Notes under the pieces: generated by a model
What the model saw: the letters and a program-made list of their open reading frames with translations, nothing else
Database searches by the model: none
What the model was told of the DNA's origin: nothing
Shown here: positions 40,891 through 54,345 of the stretch, piece by piece
Numbering within the stretch: position 1 is the stretch's first letter
How the letters are laid out: the number at the start of each line of letters is the position of its first letter
DNA from: Deinococcus radiotolerans
GTDB lineage: Bacteria; Deinococcota; Deinococci; Deinococcales; Deinococcaceae
Assembly (NCBI RefSeq): GCF_014647435.1
Contig: NZ_BMPE01000001.1
Span: 372,001 to 436,000 of the forward strand
DNA length: 64,000 nt
Direction of reading: 5' to 3'
Position numbers and translations under genes: made by a program

Positions 40891-42014
40891 CCGTGCCCAG
40901 TACGGGCGATCCGCTGCGGGCGCTGATCGTCTCGGCGTCGTTCGGCAGTGGGCACCATCAGGCGAACGGGGCGCTGGACGCCGCGCTGCGGGACCTGGGC
41001 GTGACGCTGGAGGCGCGTCACGCGGACCTCCTGAAGTACATGAGCACCCCGGAGCGGCTGATCACGGCGGGCATGTATGACCTGTGGCTGCGGCACGCGC
41101 CGGGCCTGTACAAGGCGTTCTACCAGCTGACCGACACGGACCGCGCCCCCACTGCGCAGGCATTCGGGTGGCTGGGGTATCCCGCCATGCGGCGCGACGT
41201 GCTGGACGTGCGGCCCGAGGTGGTGGTGAGCTCCTACCCCACCCCGGTCGCGCTGGCCCACAACGTCCGCCGCCGCACGGGACACAATTTCCTGAACGCG
41301 CTGGTCATCACCGATTACCGCGTGCATCAGCACTGGGCGCGGGCGGAGGCGGACCTGCTGATGGTCCCGAATGAAGAGGCCCGCGAGCAGCTGGCCCGCT
41401 GGCGCATCCCGGACGACCGGGTGGAGGTCACGGGCATCCCGATCGCGCGGGTGTACCGGGAGTTGATCGGCGCGGACCGCGCTGCGCTGCGCCTGAAGCA
41501 CGGCCTGGACCCCGAACTGCCCCTGATCCTGATCTCGGGCGGGGGGACCGGCAGTTACCGCGCGCTGCCGCAGGTGCTGCGCGAACTGGGCAACCTGGGG
41601 CGGCCCGTGCAGGTGCTTGTCCTTGCAGGCGCGGACGGGCACGGCGTGGCCCGGGTGGGGGGCGCGACCCTGCACCGCCTGGGCTTCACCACGAACTTCC
41701 CGGAACTGCTGGCCGCGTCGGACCTGGTGGTGGGCAAGGCCGGGGGGCTGACGGTGTCCGAGGCCACCACGCTGGGCGTCCCCATGGTCGTGCACGCGCC
41801 CATTCCTGGTCAGGAGGAATTCAACGTGGATTACCTGGAGCGGCATGGCGCGGCCCTGTGGGCGCGGGCGCTGAGCGACGTGCGCCCCGCCGTGCTGCGC
41901 GCGCTGGACGCGGACGAACGGGCCCGGATGTCCTGCGCGGCGCACCGGGTGAGCCGCCCGGACGCGGCCGAACAGGTCGCGCGGGTGCTGCTGCGGCGCC
42001 TGGGCCGGCTGTGA
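40887..42014 (+). CDS. MGDG synthase/UgtP-like glycosyltransferase
   Basis: A 375-residue GT28-type enzyme. The N-domain has the MGDG_synth motif SFGSGHHQANGALDAAL near the start, and the C-domain has LISGGGTGSYRALPQ, GKAGGLTVSEAT and PGQEEFN, the UDP-sugar site. Related proteins add glucose or galactose to diacylglycerol. GTG 40887 overlaps the permease stop and the end overlaps the deacetylase GTG, so three envelope genes are coupled. Confidence 0.88.
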   Translation: MTVPSTGDPLRALIVSASFGSGHHQANGALDAALRDLGVTLEARHADLLKYMSTPERLITAGMYDLWLRHAPGLYKAFYQLTDTDRAPTAQAFGWLGYPAMRRDVLDVRPEVVVSSYPTPVALAHNVRRRTGHNFLNALVITDYRVHQHWARAEADLLMVPNEEAREQLARWRIPDDRVEVTGIPIARVYRELIGADRAALRLKHGLDPELPLILISGGGTGSYRALPQVLRELGNLGRPVQVLVLAGADGHGVARVGGATLHRLGFTTNFPELLAASDLVVGKAGGLTVSEATTLGVPMVVHAPIPGQEEFNVDYLERHGAALWARALSDVRPAVLRALDADERARMSCAAHRVSRPDAAEQVARVLLRRLGRL

Positions 42015-42751
42015 CATGCGCGTGGCGCTGGGCGGCCGGGCTCGCGGCGGGCCTGGCCCTGTATATCGGGCTGCCGTACCTGCTGGTGCAGCGCGGCGGC
42101 CTGGGCGTCATCCAGCGCGGGGACCCTCGGGGGAGGCAGGTGGCCCTGACCTTCGACGACGGCCCGGACCCGGAGAGTACCCCGGCCGTCCTGGACGCCC
42201 TGCGCGCGGCGGGCGTGCGGGCGTCGTTCTTCATCCTGCCCCAGCGGGCGCGGCGCCATCCGCTGCTGCTTCAGCGCCTGCTGGACGAGGGCCACGAGGT
42301 GCTGCCGCACGCACATCGACACCAGCACGCGTGGACACTGCTGCCCTGGGCCGCGTTCCGTGACCCGCTGCTGGCCACGCGGGACGTCAGCCGCCTGACC
42401 GGCACGGGCGTGCGGTTCCAGCGGCCCCCGCACGGGGCCTACACGCTGGCCACGCTGCTGGGTCAGCGCGCGGCAGGCGTGACCGGCGTGCACTGGACGG
42501 TCGAGGCGCGCGACTGGGCGGCGGACGCCACGCCGGAATCCGTCCGGGCCGAGGTGAGGCGCCAGGTGCAGCCCGGCGGGGTGATCGTGCTGCACGACGC
42601 CGGGCCCGGCGCCCGCACGACGCCGGCGGCCCTGCCCGCCATCCTGCGCGATCTGCACGACCGTGACTTTGAGGTCGTGCAGCTGCGGGACCTGCGGGGC
42701 GCGCGTCCCGGCACACTGCGGGACGTGTGGGCGAACCTCCGGGGCCGCTGA
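42011..42751 (+). CDS. Polysaccharide deacetylase (NodB homology)
   Basis: A 246-residue membrane-anchored enzyme (N-terminal helix WAAGLAAGLALYIGLPYLLV). NodB motifs: TFDDGPDP, HAHRHQH (the HxxxH metal site), FQRPPHGAY and IVLHDAG. It would deacetylate an envelope glycan or glycolipid. GTG 42011 overlaps the glycosyltransferase stop (GTGA). It is the intact counterpart of the degenerate protein at 32.1 kb. Confidence 0.9.
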   Translation: MTCAWRWAAGLAAGLALYIGLPYLLVQRGGLGVIQRGDPRGRQVALTFDDGPDPESTPAVLDALRAAGVRASFFILPQRARRHPLLLQRLLDEGHEVLPHAHRHQHAWTLLPWAAFRDPLLATRDVSRLTGTGVRFQRPPHGAYTLATLLGQRAAGVTGVHWTVEARDWAADATPESVRAEVRRQVQPGGVIVLHDAGPGARTTPAALPAILRDLHDRDFEVVQLRDLRGARPGTLRDVWANLRGR

Positions 42752-42770
42752 ATCCCGTACCCTGGGGCGC

Positions 42771-43511
42771 GTGAACTACGACGAGTTTGCCGACCTGTAC
42801 GACCACCAGTACGACGTGTACCGCGACGACCTGCACCACTACGCCCGCGTGGGCGAGCAGGCGCACGGGCCGGTGCTGGAGATCGGCTCCGGCACCGGCC
42901 GCGTCACCACGTTCCTCGCGCGGCGCGGCGTGGACATCACCGGTCTGGAACCCAGCGGGCGCATGATCGAACGCGCCCAGGAGCGGGCGGCGCGCGACGG
43001 CATGACCGTCAAGTACGTGCAGGGCGACGCCCGGACGTTCAAGCTTGAGGACCGCTTCGATACCGTCATCGCGCCGTTCAACGCCCTGATGCACCTCTAC
43101 ACGCCCAACGAGCAGCTTCAGGCCATGCAGACCATTCACGCGCACCTGAGGACCGGCGGGACCTTCACCTTCGACCTGTTCGTGCCCCGCTTCGGCAAGC
43201 CCCACACCGTACGCCATGAGGGCGAAACATTCCACGCGCCGGACGGCAGCCGCACCGACGTCTTCCTCGTACAGCGGCACGACAAGCCCCGCCAGCACAT
43301 CACCACCGAGTACCACGTCGACACGACTGCGCCCGACGGCACCCTGAAACGCCGCCACTACACCCTCACGCAGCGGTACTACACCCGCTACGAAGTCGAG
43401 TGGCTGCTGCGCTTCGCGGGCTTCGAGAGCCCCCGCGTGACCGGCTCGTTCCAGGGCGGCCCGCTCGACGCTCACAGCGAGGTCATGGTCTTCAGCACCC
43501 GCGCCGTGTAA
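42771..43511 (+). CDS. Class I SAM-dependent methyltransferase
   Basis: A 246-residue methyltransferase with motif I VLEIGSGTGRVTTFLA and motif II LEPSGRMIERA; the C-terminal half (HYTLTQRYYTRYEVEWLLRFAGFESP) is the usual small-molecule arrangement. GTG 42771 follows TACCCT (42758-42763) by 7 nt, so it has its own leaderless promoter despite following the lipid operon. The substrate is unknown. Confidence 0.88.
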   Translation: MNYDEFADLYDHQYDVYRDDLHHYARVGEQAHGPVLEIGSGTGRVTTFLARRGVDITGLEPSGRMIERAQERAARDGMTVKYVQGDARTFKLEDRFDTVIAPFNALMHLYTPNEQLQAMQTIHAHLRTGGTFTFDLFVPRFGKPHTVRHEGETFHAPDGSRTDVFLVQRHDKPRQHITTEYHVDTTAPDGTLKRRHYTLTQRYYTRYEVEWLLRFAGFESPRVTGSFQGGPLDAHSEVMVFSTRAV

Positions 43512-43526
43512 CGGGTGAACGCCGAG

Positions 43527-43553
43527 CGGGAGAACCCTGTCTGGGCTCTCCCG
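43527..43553 (+). terminator. Hairpin after the methyltransferase gene
   Basis: CGGGAGA (43527-43533) / TCTCCCG (43547-43553); no T tract. Confidence 0.5.
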
Positions 43554-43572
43554 GTACCGGCGGTCATGGCAC

Positions 43573-43589
43573 AGTCCCTCTGCGGGACT
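43573..43589 (-). terminator. Hairpin after aceA
   Basis: AGTCCC (43573-43578) / GGGACT (43584-43589), 11 nt past the aceA stop on its strand. Confidence 0.45.
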
Positions 43590-43600
43590 GAAGTGGAGGG

Positions 43601-44917
43601 TCAGTCGTGTGCGGCGGCGAGTTCCTTGTGGCTGTGCCCGAACTGCTCGGCTTCGGTGCTGCCGGCCAGGGCGGTGGTGCTGCTCTGTCCGCCACCGGCG
43701 GCCTGGGCCACCAGGTCGAAGTACCCGGTGCCGACTTCACGCTGGTGCTTGACGGCGGTGAAGCCGCGGTCCTGGGCGGCGAATTCACGTTCCTGGAGTT
43801 CCACGAAGGCGCTCATCTGGTTGCGGGCGTAGCCGTAGGCGAGGTCGAACATGCTCATGTTCAGGCTGTGGAACCCGGCCAGGGTGATGAACTGGAACTT
43901 GTAGCCCATCTTGCCCAGTTCGACCTGGAACTTGGCGATGGTCTCGTCGTCGAGGTTCTTCTTCCAGTTGAAGCTGGGGGAGCAGTTGTACGCCAGCAGC
44001 TTGCCCGGGAACTGCGCGTGGACAGCTTCGGCGAACTTGCGGGCGTCTTCCAGGTTGGGCACGGAGGTCTCGCACCAGATGACGTCTGCGTACGGCGCGT
44101 AGGCCAGGGCGCGGCTGATCGCCTGGTCGATGCCGGGCTTGACGTAGTAGAAGCCTTCGGGGGTGCGTTCACCGGTGCAGAAGGGCTTGTCGTTGTCGTC
44201 GATGTCGCTGGTCAGGAGGTTCGCGGCGTCGGCGTCGGTCCGGGCGATCAGGACGGTGGGGACGCCGCTGACGTCGGCGGCGAGGCGCGCAGCGTTCAGG
44301 GTGCGGATGAACTGACTGGTGGGCACGAGCACCTTGCCGCCCAGGTGACCGCATTTCTTCTCGCTGGCCAGCTGGTCCTCGAAGTGCACGCCCGCGGCCC
44401 CCGCCTCGATCATGGCCTTCATCAGTTCGAAGGCGTTCAGGGGGCCGCCGAAGCCCGCTTCTGCGTCGGCAACGATGGGCACGAAGTAGTCGATGTCGGT
44501 CTTGCCCTCGCTGGTCTGGATCTGGTCGGCGCGGCGCAGGGTGTTGTTGATGCGCTTGACGACGTCCGGCACGCTGCTGGCGGGGTACAGGCTCTGGTCG
44601 GGGTACATCTGCCCGGCGTTGTTGGCGTCCCCGGCGACCTGCCAGCCGCTCAGGTAGATGGCTTTCAGCCCGGCCTTGACCTGCTGCATGGCCTGGTTGC
44701 CGGTCAGGGCGCCCAGGGCGTTCACGAAGGGCAGCTCCTTCATCTGACGCCAGAGTTTCTGCGAGCCGTGCTTGGCGAGGGTGTGCTCTATGGGGAGGCT
44801 GCCGCGCAGCTTGACGACCTCGTCGGCGCTGTAGTTGCGCCGGATGCCCTGCCAGCGTTCCTCGGTCTGCCAGGTTTTTTCGAGGATCTCGGCGGGCGTG
44901 CGGGGGTTGGTGGTCAT
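43601..44917 (-). CDS. aceA: Isocitrate lyase
   Basis: A 438-residue glyoxylate-shunt enzyme splitting isocitrate into succinate and glyoxylate. The catalytic Cys189 is in [27 protein letters not shown] and [11 protein letters not shown] bind Mg and substrate. GGAGG lies 7 nt before ATG 44917. The 100-nt leader and a triplicated GTACACCAC box upstream suggest strong regulation, as expected for acetate or fatty-acid use. Confidence 0.97.
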   Translation of the reverse strand: MTTNPRTPAEILEKTWQTEERWQGIRRNYSADEVVKLRGSLPIEHTLAKHGSQKLWRQMKELPFVNALGALTGNQAMQQVKAGLKAIYLSGWQVAGDANNAGQMYPDQSLYPASSVPDVVKRINNTLRRADQIQTSEGKTDIDYFVPIVADAEAGFGGPLNAFELMKAMIEAGAAGVHFEDQLASEKKCGHLGGKVLVPTSQFIRTLNAARLAADVSGVPTVLIARTDADAANLLTSDIDDNDKPFCTGERTPEGFYYVKPGIDQAISRALAYAPYADVIWCETSVPNLEDARKFAEAVHAQFPGKLLAYNCSPSFNWKKNLDDETIAKFQVELGKMGYKFQFITLAGFHSLNMSMFDLAYGYARNQMSAFVELQEREFAAQDRGFTAVKHQREVGTGYFDLVAQAAGGGQSSTTALAGSTEAEQFGHSHKELAAAHD

Positions 44918-45054
44918 GGTGGGGCCTCCGTGGGGTGTGAGGAGCGGTCCGCCGCGCCCACTGCGGGGCGAGGTGAGTCTGGGTGTGCGGTGTGCCCGGG
45001 GTGGGCGGTGCCTTTCGGTGAGGGCATTGTGCCGGGCCGCCGACCTGTGCAGAG

Positions 45055-45104
45055 GTGGTGTACCCATGACAGGTGGAAGTACACCACTCTTTCAGGTACA
45101 CCAC
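45055..45104. promoter_or_regulatory. Three-copy operator upstream of aceA
   Basis: GTGGTGTAC at 45055-45063, and its reverse complement GTACACCAC at 45079-45087 and 45096-45104 (all nine bases exact). The last sits inside CAGGTACACCACCTG, itself an inverted repeat. It lies about 140-190 bp before the aceA ATG. The regulator is unknown. Confidence 0.65.
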
Positions 45105-45126
45105 CTGATTGCCACCATGTAAATGA

Positions 45127-45150
45127 GGCGCCCGGCCTGCGCCGGACGCC
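45127..45150 (-). terminator. Terminator of the HAD hydrolase gene
   Basis: GGCGCCCGGC (45127-45136) / GCCGGACGCC (45141-45150), one mismatch; ATTTAC follows on the minus strand. Confidence 0.55.
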
Positions 45151-45169
45151 CCCTCCCGATCAGCGGGAC

Positions 45170-45793
45170 TCAGCCGCGCAGCCAGTCCGCCAGCGTCGCC
45201 TCGAACGCCCCATGCTGGTCGTGGTGGTACAGGATGCCGTGGAATCCAGCGGCATTTGCCGCGTCGATGTTCTCCTGCACGTCATCCACGAACGCCACCT
45301 GCGCGGCGGGGACGCCCATGGCCTGTTGCAGCGCCGCGAAGGATTCCGGCGAGGGCTTCTTGTGCCCCAGTTCGTTGCTGAACACCGGCTGGTGGAACCG
45401 GGCGAACCGCGGGTCGCGGCGCAGGTGATCGCTGACGACCGGGTAGTTGTTGCTCAGCAGCCCCACCCGGACCTCCGCGGGCAGCGCGGCCAGCGTGTCG
45501 TACATGGGCGCGTTGTCGTGGATGCTGCCCAGGTACAGCGGCTCGAAATCGGTGTACGGCATGGGAATCCCGGCCTCCTCCTGCATCACCGTCCAGAACT
45601 GCGGGAGCGTCCAGGCGCCCACCTCCAGCTGCCGCACATGCCGGAAGTACGACGCCCGCACGCGCTCCACCGGGACGCCGCTGCGGTCCGCGACGTTCTG
45701 GGTGCTGCGCCCGTCGAAGGTGCCCACTGTAAAGACGCCGCCCCAGTCGAACGCCACGTGCCGTTTCTGCTCACTCGTCATCCGCACGATCAT
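45170..45793 (-). CDS. HAD-IA family hydrolase
   Basis: A 207-residue HAD phosphatase-like protein: motif I FDWGGVF (second Asp replaced by Gly, as in epoxide-hydrolase N-domain-like HADs), LLSNNY (motif II), HKKPSPE (Lys) and FVDDVQENIDAA (motif IV). Loss of the general acid Asp suggests reduced or different activity. The start may be ATG 45793 or 45781 (MTSEQKRHVAFDW). Confidence 0.85.
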   Translation of the reverse strand: MIVRMTSEQKRHVAFDWGGVFTVGTFDGRSTQNVADRSGVPVERVRASYFRHVRQLEVGAWTLPQFWTVMQEEAGIPMPYTDFEPLYLGSIHDNAPMYDTLAALPAEVRVGLLSNNYPVVSDHLRRDPRFARFHQPVFSNELGHKKPSPESFAALQQAMGVPAAQVAFVDDVQENIDAANAAGFHGILYHHDQHGAFEATLADWLRG

Positions 45794-45857
45794 GCCGCAC
45801 GCACGGCTAGGACCGCCCGGCGCTGTGCAGACCAACCGGCCCTGGGGGGCGCATGTT

Positions 45858-46523
45858 TCACCCGGGGATGATTAGGTTCCGGCGGTCCCAGGCGGTCAGG
45901 TTCAGGGCGTGCATGGCCTGCCAGGGCCGCGTCCAGTCGCCGTCGGCGGGCAGCTTCTGTGCCCGGCCGTGCCGCAGCACGTGCCCCCGGTGGGCGCTGA
46001 GCAGGTCGGGCAGTGGGCAGTCCGGGTGCAGGTGCACGTCAATCTCTTCACTCAGGGACGGCGCGTACGGCTGGCGGGTGTTGCTGGTGAGCACGCACGC
46101 GGAGCCGCTGGCGCGGTCCCGCAGCCACGTCAGGAGTTGCACGAACGGCCAGCCGCTCCCCGCCGTTTCCGGCGTTTCACTCCAGCGCAGGCCCGCGGAG
46201 CAGTCCGGCTCAATCCGGTACGCCCGCAGGTGACGGACCTCGGACACGCCGGGCAGGTAGTACGTGCCCAGCGCCTGAGCCCCCGCCGCGAGGAGGTCCT
46301 GGTGCAGGGCGCTGATTGCCCGCGCCTGTTCGGGCGTGGCGCCCCAGGCGCGCTCGTCGAGGGCCTGCGGGGCCAGGTGGTCCGCTACGGCGGCGCCGGG
46401 CACGGTGCGCCCCTCGAGGCGCGCGAGGCTGAGGTCCGGGAGGAGGGTGACGGCGCGGTCCTGACCGACCAGCTGCTGAAGCTCGTCGTCTGTCAGTGCG
46501 GCCAGGTTCAGACGACGGGGCAC
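45858..46523 (-). CDS. Hypothetical cytoplasmic protein
   Basis: A 221-residue protein without recognised domains (MPRRLNLAALTDDELQQLVG..., LSEEIDVHLHPDCPLPDLLSAHRGHVL). Start placed at GTG 46523: TATGCT (minus strand, 46531-46536) ends 7 nt upstream, and the ATG at 46535 is inside that -10, so it cannot be transcribed from it. Confidence 0.7.
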   Translation of the reverse strand: MPRRLNLAALTDDELQQLVGQDRAVTLLPDLSLARLEGRTVPGAAVADHLAPQALDERAWGATPEQARAISALHQDLLAAGAQALGTYYLPGVSEVRHLRAYRIEPDCSAGLRWSETPETAGSGWPFVQLLTWLRDRASGSACVLTSNTRQPYAPSLSEEIDVHLHPDCPLPDLLSAHRGHVLRHGRAQKLPADGDWTRPWQAMHALNLTAWDRRNLIIPG

Positions 46524-46718
46524 GCTCCCCAGCATACGATCCCGCGTCCTACAGTTTCAGCACACGCAGTCAGTTTGAGTGTCGGCTGGCCGGACAAGGC
46601 GGGCACGCGGCCCGCAGCGGCACGCCCGGCAGCAGACCCCCTGGGGTGCGCCTGAGGCTGTGTGGCGCCCACCCAGAGCTGAACCTGCCGGGCGGCATCA
46701 GCCCCTATAGTTGCAGGC

Positions 46719-47750
46719 ATGACTGACGCCGCCGTCCCCAATGCTGACCTTCACGCTGTCGCCCGGGCCCTGCTTGATCACGCCGGGCCCATCGTGATCC
46801 TGTCGCATGAAAATCCTGACGGGGACGCGCTGGGCAGCGTTCTGGGCCTGGCCCGCGCATTGCGGCAGCTGGGGCGGGAGGTAATCGCCCCCATGCACGT
46901 CCCGCGCTTCCTGGCCTTCATGCCGCGCGACGGAGAACTGAGCGGCCACCTGAGCGAGTGGCCCGCGGACGCCTTGGCGGCCGTGCTGGACGTGGACAAC
47001 AATGACCCGGTGCGCGTGGCGGGCGCGGACCTGTCCACCTTCAGCGGGCCGGTCGTGAACGTGGATCATCACGGCACGAACGCCCGCCGGGCCGACGCGC
47101 TGGCCGTTGATCCCGCCCAGCCGGCGGCGGCTGCGATGATCGCCGAACTGGTGGACCTGCTGGGCGCCACCTGGACCGAGGAGATCGCCACGCCCCTGAT
47201 GCTGGGTCTGATCACGGACACGGGATCGTTCCGGTTCGAGTCCGTGACGCCCGCCGCGTTCCAGACAGCCGCGACCCTCCGGGCGGCCGGCGCGCGGCTG
47301 GGGTGGATCAACGATCACCTGGGGCAGAATCCGCAGACGTACTACACGCTGCTGCGCGAGGTGTTGGGCACCCTACAGGTTCTGCATGACGGGCGCGTGG
47401 TGCTGGTCCGCGTGGACGGCGGGATGCTGGAGCGCACCGGAGCCGCGTGGGAGGACGTGGAGAACTACGTCGGGATGTTCCGCAACGTGGAAGGCTCGCA
47501 GCTGGCCGTGATGGTCAAGGATTTCGGGGAGCGCGTGAAGGTCTCCCTGCGGTCCCGCGCGGGCCTGAGCGCCCAGAACGTCGCGGTGGCCCTGGGCGGC
47601 GGCGGGCACGTCCCGGCGGCGGGCGCCAGCCTGAACCTCACGTGGCCAGAGGCGTTCCCGCTGCTGGACGCGGCCATTCAGGCCGAGCTGCGCCGCGTGG
47701 ACGACCTGAACGGAACGCCACGGCCAAGCGGAAGCCCAGGCGCCCCCTGA
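46719..47750 (+). CDS. DHH/DHHA1 phosphoesterase (NrnA-like)
   Basis: A 343-residue manganese phosphoesterase of the nano-RNase/pAp phosphatase type: SHENPDGDALGSVLG, VLDVDNND, VNVDHHGTN (DHH), TDTGSFRF, and the DHHA1 C-domain ending GGGGHVPAAGASL. It would clear 2-5 nt RNA fragments and pAp. TATAGT (46706-46711) lies 7 nt before the ATG. Confidence 0.92.
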   Translation: MTDAAVPNADLHAVARALLDHAGPIVILSHENPDGDALGSVLGLARALRQLGREVIAPMHVPRFLAFMPRDGELSGHLSEWPADALAAVLDVDNNDPVRVAGADLSTFSGPVVNVDHHGTNARRADALAVDPAQPAAAAMIAELVDLLGATWTEEIATPLMLGLITDTGSFRFESVTPAAFQTAATLRAAGARLGWINDHLGQNPQTYYTLLREVLGTLQVLHDGRVVLVRVDGGMLERTGAAWEDVENYVGMFRNVEGSQLAVMVKDFGERVKVSLRSRAGLSAQNVAVALGGGGHVPAAGASLNLTWPEAFPLLDAAIQAELRRVDDLNGTPRPSGSPGAP

Positions 47751-47766
47751 CCCGGCATGCCAGGGG
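47744..47766. terminator. Short hairpin between convergent genes
   Basis: CCCCTG (47744-47749) / CAGGGG (47761-47766), overlapping the phosphoesterase stop. Weak. Confidence 0.35.
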
Positions 47767-47771
47767 ACGAT

Positions 47772-48923
47772 TCAGGGCGGGGTGGGCGCGCCCATGGAGG
47801 CGCGGTCACCGCCGAGCACCACCTTCAGGGCCGCATTGATCCACGCGAAGGCCCGGCGGGTGTTCGGCATGGTGTACGTCTGGTCCGCGCCGTGCTGCAT
47901 GAACACGTACACGAGATGGCGCCCGTCCGTGGTCTCCACGTAGCCGCTGTAGGTCAGGAGCTGCCAGCCGTTGCCGCCCTTGGCCCCGACGTACTTCACG
48001 CGCTTCTGGTGCGTGAGGGTCAGCGCGGACCGGCCGAAGCCGGTGGCCATGACCTCGCGCTGCCAGCGGCGTGAACTGGCGGACAGGTCAGGCCGCAGGA
48101 ATTCCTGCGCGACCAGCGTGCCGAACTCGTACGGTGTGCTGAGGTTGTACGCCTGAACGTCCAGGCTGTTGTCGGCGCGCTCGTCGAAGTACGCGTCAAG
48201 CCGGCGCTGCACATAATCCGCCCGGTACTGCTGGGCGTCGTGATCGATGAGGGCCGCCAGGCGGCGCTGCTCCTCGCCGCGCGCGTCGTTCCAGCGGGCC
48301 GTGCCGCTGAAGGTCGCGGACAGGCCCGACTGGGCGACCCACCAGTCCTTGGTGGGCAGGATCAGGCGCGTTCGGCACAGGCCCAGGCGGTCCGCGACGT
48401 CCTGCACGGCGCCCAGGCCGGCGCGGCGGTGCAGGATGTCGGTCGCGGTGTTGTCACTGTTGTGAATCATGCGGGCGGTCAGGGTGCGCACGTCCGAATG
48501 ATCGAAGGGGTAACTGCCCAGCGACTGGTTCTGCCGGGTCACGTCGAACCGCTCGGTCGGCTGGACGCGTCCGGCGTCAATTTCGCGCAGCAGGGCCCAC
48601 AGCACAGCCTGCTTGTACGTGCTCGCCAGCGGGAAGGAACTGTCAGGGTTGGTGGCGACCGCGCGAACGGGCCGCAACGTGACGGGATCCACCTCGGCTA
48701 CCCACAGCCCCAGGCGGCCACTCAGGGCGTGCGGGGGCGCCGGGGCCTTCTGGACTGCGGGGGCGGCCCGCAGGCAGCCCCGCTCGTCCCGCAGTGGGTC
48801 GGCCTGCACGGCGTGCCGTTCCCGTTGCAGCGTCACGTGCCCCTCGCGCTGCGGCGCGGGCTGTGCACAGGCGATCAGAAGCGCGGGCCCGAGCAGAGCG
48901 GCCCGCCTGAGCAGCGTCACCAC
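47772..48923 (-). CDS. Lipoprotein serine hydrolase with beta-lactamase fold
   Basis: A 383-residue class A beta-lactamase-like/PBP-like protein. A lipobox LLIAC near residues 15-19 predicts a lipoprotein. The active-site motifs are STYK (Ser-x-x-Lys), NSDN (SDN) and AKGGNGW (KTG box as KGG). The unusual insertion between SDN and KGG ([21 protein letters not shown]) differs from resistance enzymes, so a cell-wall role is as likely as drug hydrolysis. GTG 48923 or 48920; it begins right after degV. Confidence 0.85.
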   Translation of the reverse strand: MVTLLRRAALLGPALLIACAQPAPQREGHVTLQRERHAVQADPLRDERGCLRAAPAVQKAPAPPHALSGRLGLWVAEVDPVTLRPVRAVATNPDSSFPLASTYKQAVLWALLREIDAGRVQPTERFDVTRQNQSLGSYPFDHSDVRTLTARMIHNSDNTATDILHRRAGLGAVQDVADRLGLCRTRLILPTKDWWVAQSGLSATFSGTARWNDARGEEQRRLAALIDHDAQQYRADYVQRRLDAYFDERADNSLDVQAYNLSTPYEFGTLVAQEFLRPDLSASSRRWQREVMATGFGRSALTLTHQKRVKYVGAKGGNGWQLLTYSGYVETTDGRHLVYVFMQHGADQTYTMPNTRRAFAWINAALKVVLGGDRASMGAPTPP

Positions 48924-48924
48924 G

Positions 48925-49770
48925 TCAGACGGTGACGGGCTCCAGCGTGACGCCCACCGTGCCGGGACCGGCGTGGGTGGCGACCACGGCGCCAATCTGG
49001 TGGTCTCCCATGTCCTCGAAGGTCAGGCCCGCCAGTCCGGCGCGGACTTCCTGCACGTACGCCTCGCCGCCAGGGGTGCACATCACGGCCAGGCGGGCGC
49101 TGCCGTGCCGGGCCACGTACTTCTTCACGTGGTCCACGATGTCCGCCATGGCCTTCTTGTGCCCGCGGACGCGGCCGCCCGCCTCCACGCGGCCGTCCTT
49201 GACGACCAGGATGGGTTTGATGTTCAGCAGGCTGCCCAGTAGCGCCTGCGCGCCCCCAATGCGGCCGTTGATGCGCAGGAAATCCAGGGTGTCCACCGTG
49301 AAGCGGATGTCCGCCTGGGAACCCGCCGCTTCCAGCTTCTGCACGATCTGCGTCATGCTGAGGCCCTGGTGGGCCAGTTCAGCGGCGCGCAGCACGCGCA
49401 GGCCCAGGCCCATGCTGACCGAGCGGCTGTCCACGACCGTGACCTTCCCGGCGAATTCCTGCGCGGCCAGGCGGGCGCTGCCGACCGTGCCGGACATCTG
49501 CCCACTGATGTGAATGCTCAGCACCTCATCGGCCTGTTGCAGCGCGGCGTAGTACGCGGCGGCGAACTCGGCCGGGCTGGGCTGCGAGGTGCTGGGCGTC
49601 TTCTTCCCGGATTTCAGGCCCGTGAAGATGTCCTGCGGCGTGATCTCCAGGCCGTCTTTGTGCATCTTCCCGTCAAACAGCACGTACAGAGGCACGCTGG
49701 TCACGCCAATCTGAGCGAGCAGCTCTGGCGTCAGGTCACACGTGGAGTCCGTGACGATCGCAATGGTCAT
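48925..49770 (-). CDS. DegV family fatty-acid-binding protein
   Basis: A 281-residue protein with the DegV start [40 protein letters not shown] and LRINGRIGG. DegV (FakB) proteins hold a fatty acid for phosphorylation by FakA. TAGTAT (minus strand, 49777-49782) lies 6 nt before the ATG. The serine hydrolase gene follows with no gap; FakA is not in the window. Confidence 0.94.
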   Translation of the reverse strand: MTIAIVTDSTCDLTPELLAQIGVTSVPLYVLFDGKMHKDGLEITPQDIFTGLKSGKKTPSTSQPSPAEFAAAYYAALQQADEVLSIHISGQMSGTVGSARLAAQEFAGKVTVVDSRSVSMGLGLRVLRAAELAHQGLSMTQIVQKLEAAGSQADIRFTVDTLDFLRINGRIGGAQALLGSLLNIKPILVVKDGRVEAGGRVRGHKKAMADIVDHVKKYVARHGSARLAVMCTPGGEAYVQEVRAGLAGLTFEDMGDHQIGAVVATHAGPGTVGVTLEPVTV

Positions 49771-49832
49771 TCCCTGATACTAGCGTGACGCGGCCCACGG
49801 TGCCGACCGGGACAGGCCGACCACAACGAACA

Positions 49833-49858
49833 AACCGCCCCGGCTGGCCAGGGCGGTT
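49833..49858 (-). terminator. Terminator of the FadF-like gene
   Basis: AACCGCCC (49833-49840) / GGGCGGTT (49851-49858); TGTTCGTTG follows on the minus strand, 16 nt past the stop. Confidence 0.7.
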
Positions 49859-49873
49859 CGTGCGGTCCGGGGT

Positions 49874-53041
<3,168 letters not shown>

Positions 53042-53113
53042 GGGGCAACTCCTTCAGGCGGATGGGGTCTGGGGAGGGTCCGGGGACCGCAGCGAAAACT
53101 TGTACTCAGTCAA

Positions 53114-53119
53114 AGTATA
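53114..53119 (-). promoter_or_regulatory. -10 element of the FadF-like gene
   Basis: TATACT on the minus strand, about 73 nt before the TTG start; no clear -35. Confidence 0.45.
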
Positions 53120-53234
53120 GGGGATGGTCGGCTCGGAGCGGAACGCCCTCACCATACCCCCACCCCACCCCCTCCGGGCCCGACTGGCCGCGCGCTCACC
53201 GCGCCGGACAGCACCTTTGCGGTAGCCTCACCCC

Positions 53235-54260
<1,026 letters not shown>

Positions 54261-54264
54261 GGGG

Positions 54265-54333
54265 GGATGGTCGATGGTTGAAAGTTGCTGGAGAACACCT
54301 TTTTCCATCAACCATCCACCATCCACTTTCAAC
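54265..54333. repeat. Palindromic intergenic repeat between MoxR and VWA genes
   Basis: Arms GGATGGTCGATGGTTGA (54265-54281) and TCAACCATCCACCATCC (54308-54324) pair with one mismatch around a 26-nt loop; GTTGAAAGT / ACTTTCAAC extend the symmetry out of register. The low-GC, GATGG-reiterated sequence is unlike its surroundings and looks like a REP or MITE-type unit. Confidence 0.7.
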
Positions 54334-54345
54334 ACCGGGCGCCTC

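Noticed and set aside
44918..45054. A coding gene in the aceA leader
   Set aside because: Open frames there have no start signal and are extensions or shadows; the stretch is best seen as a leader and regulatory region.
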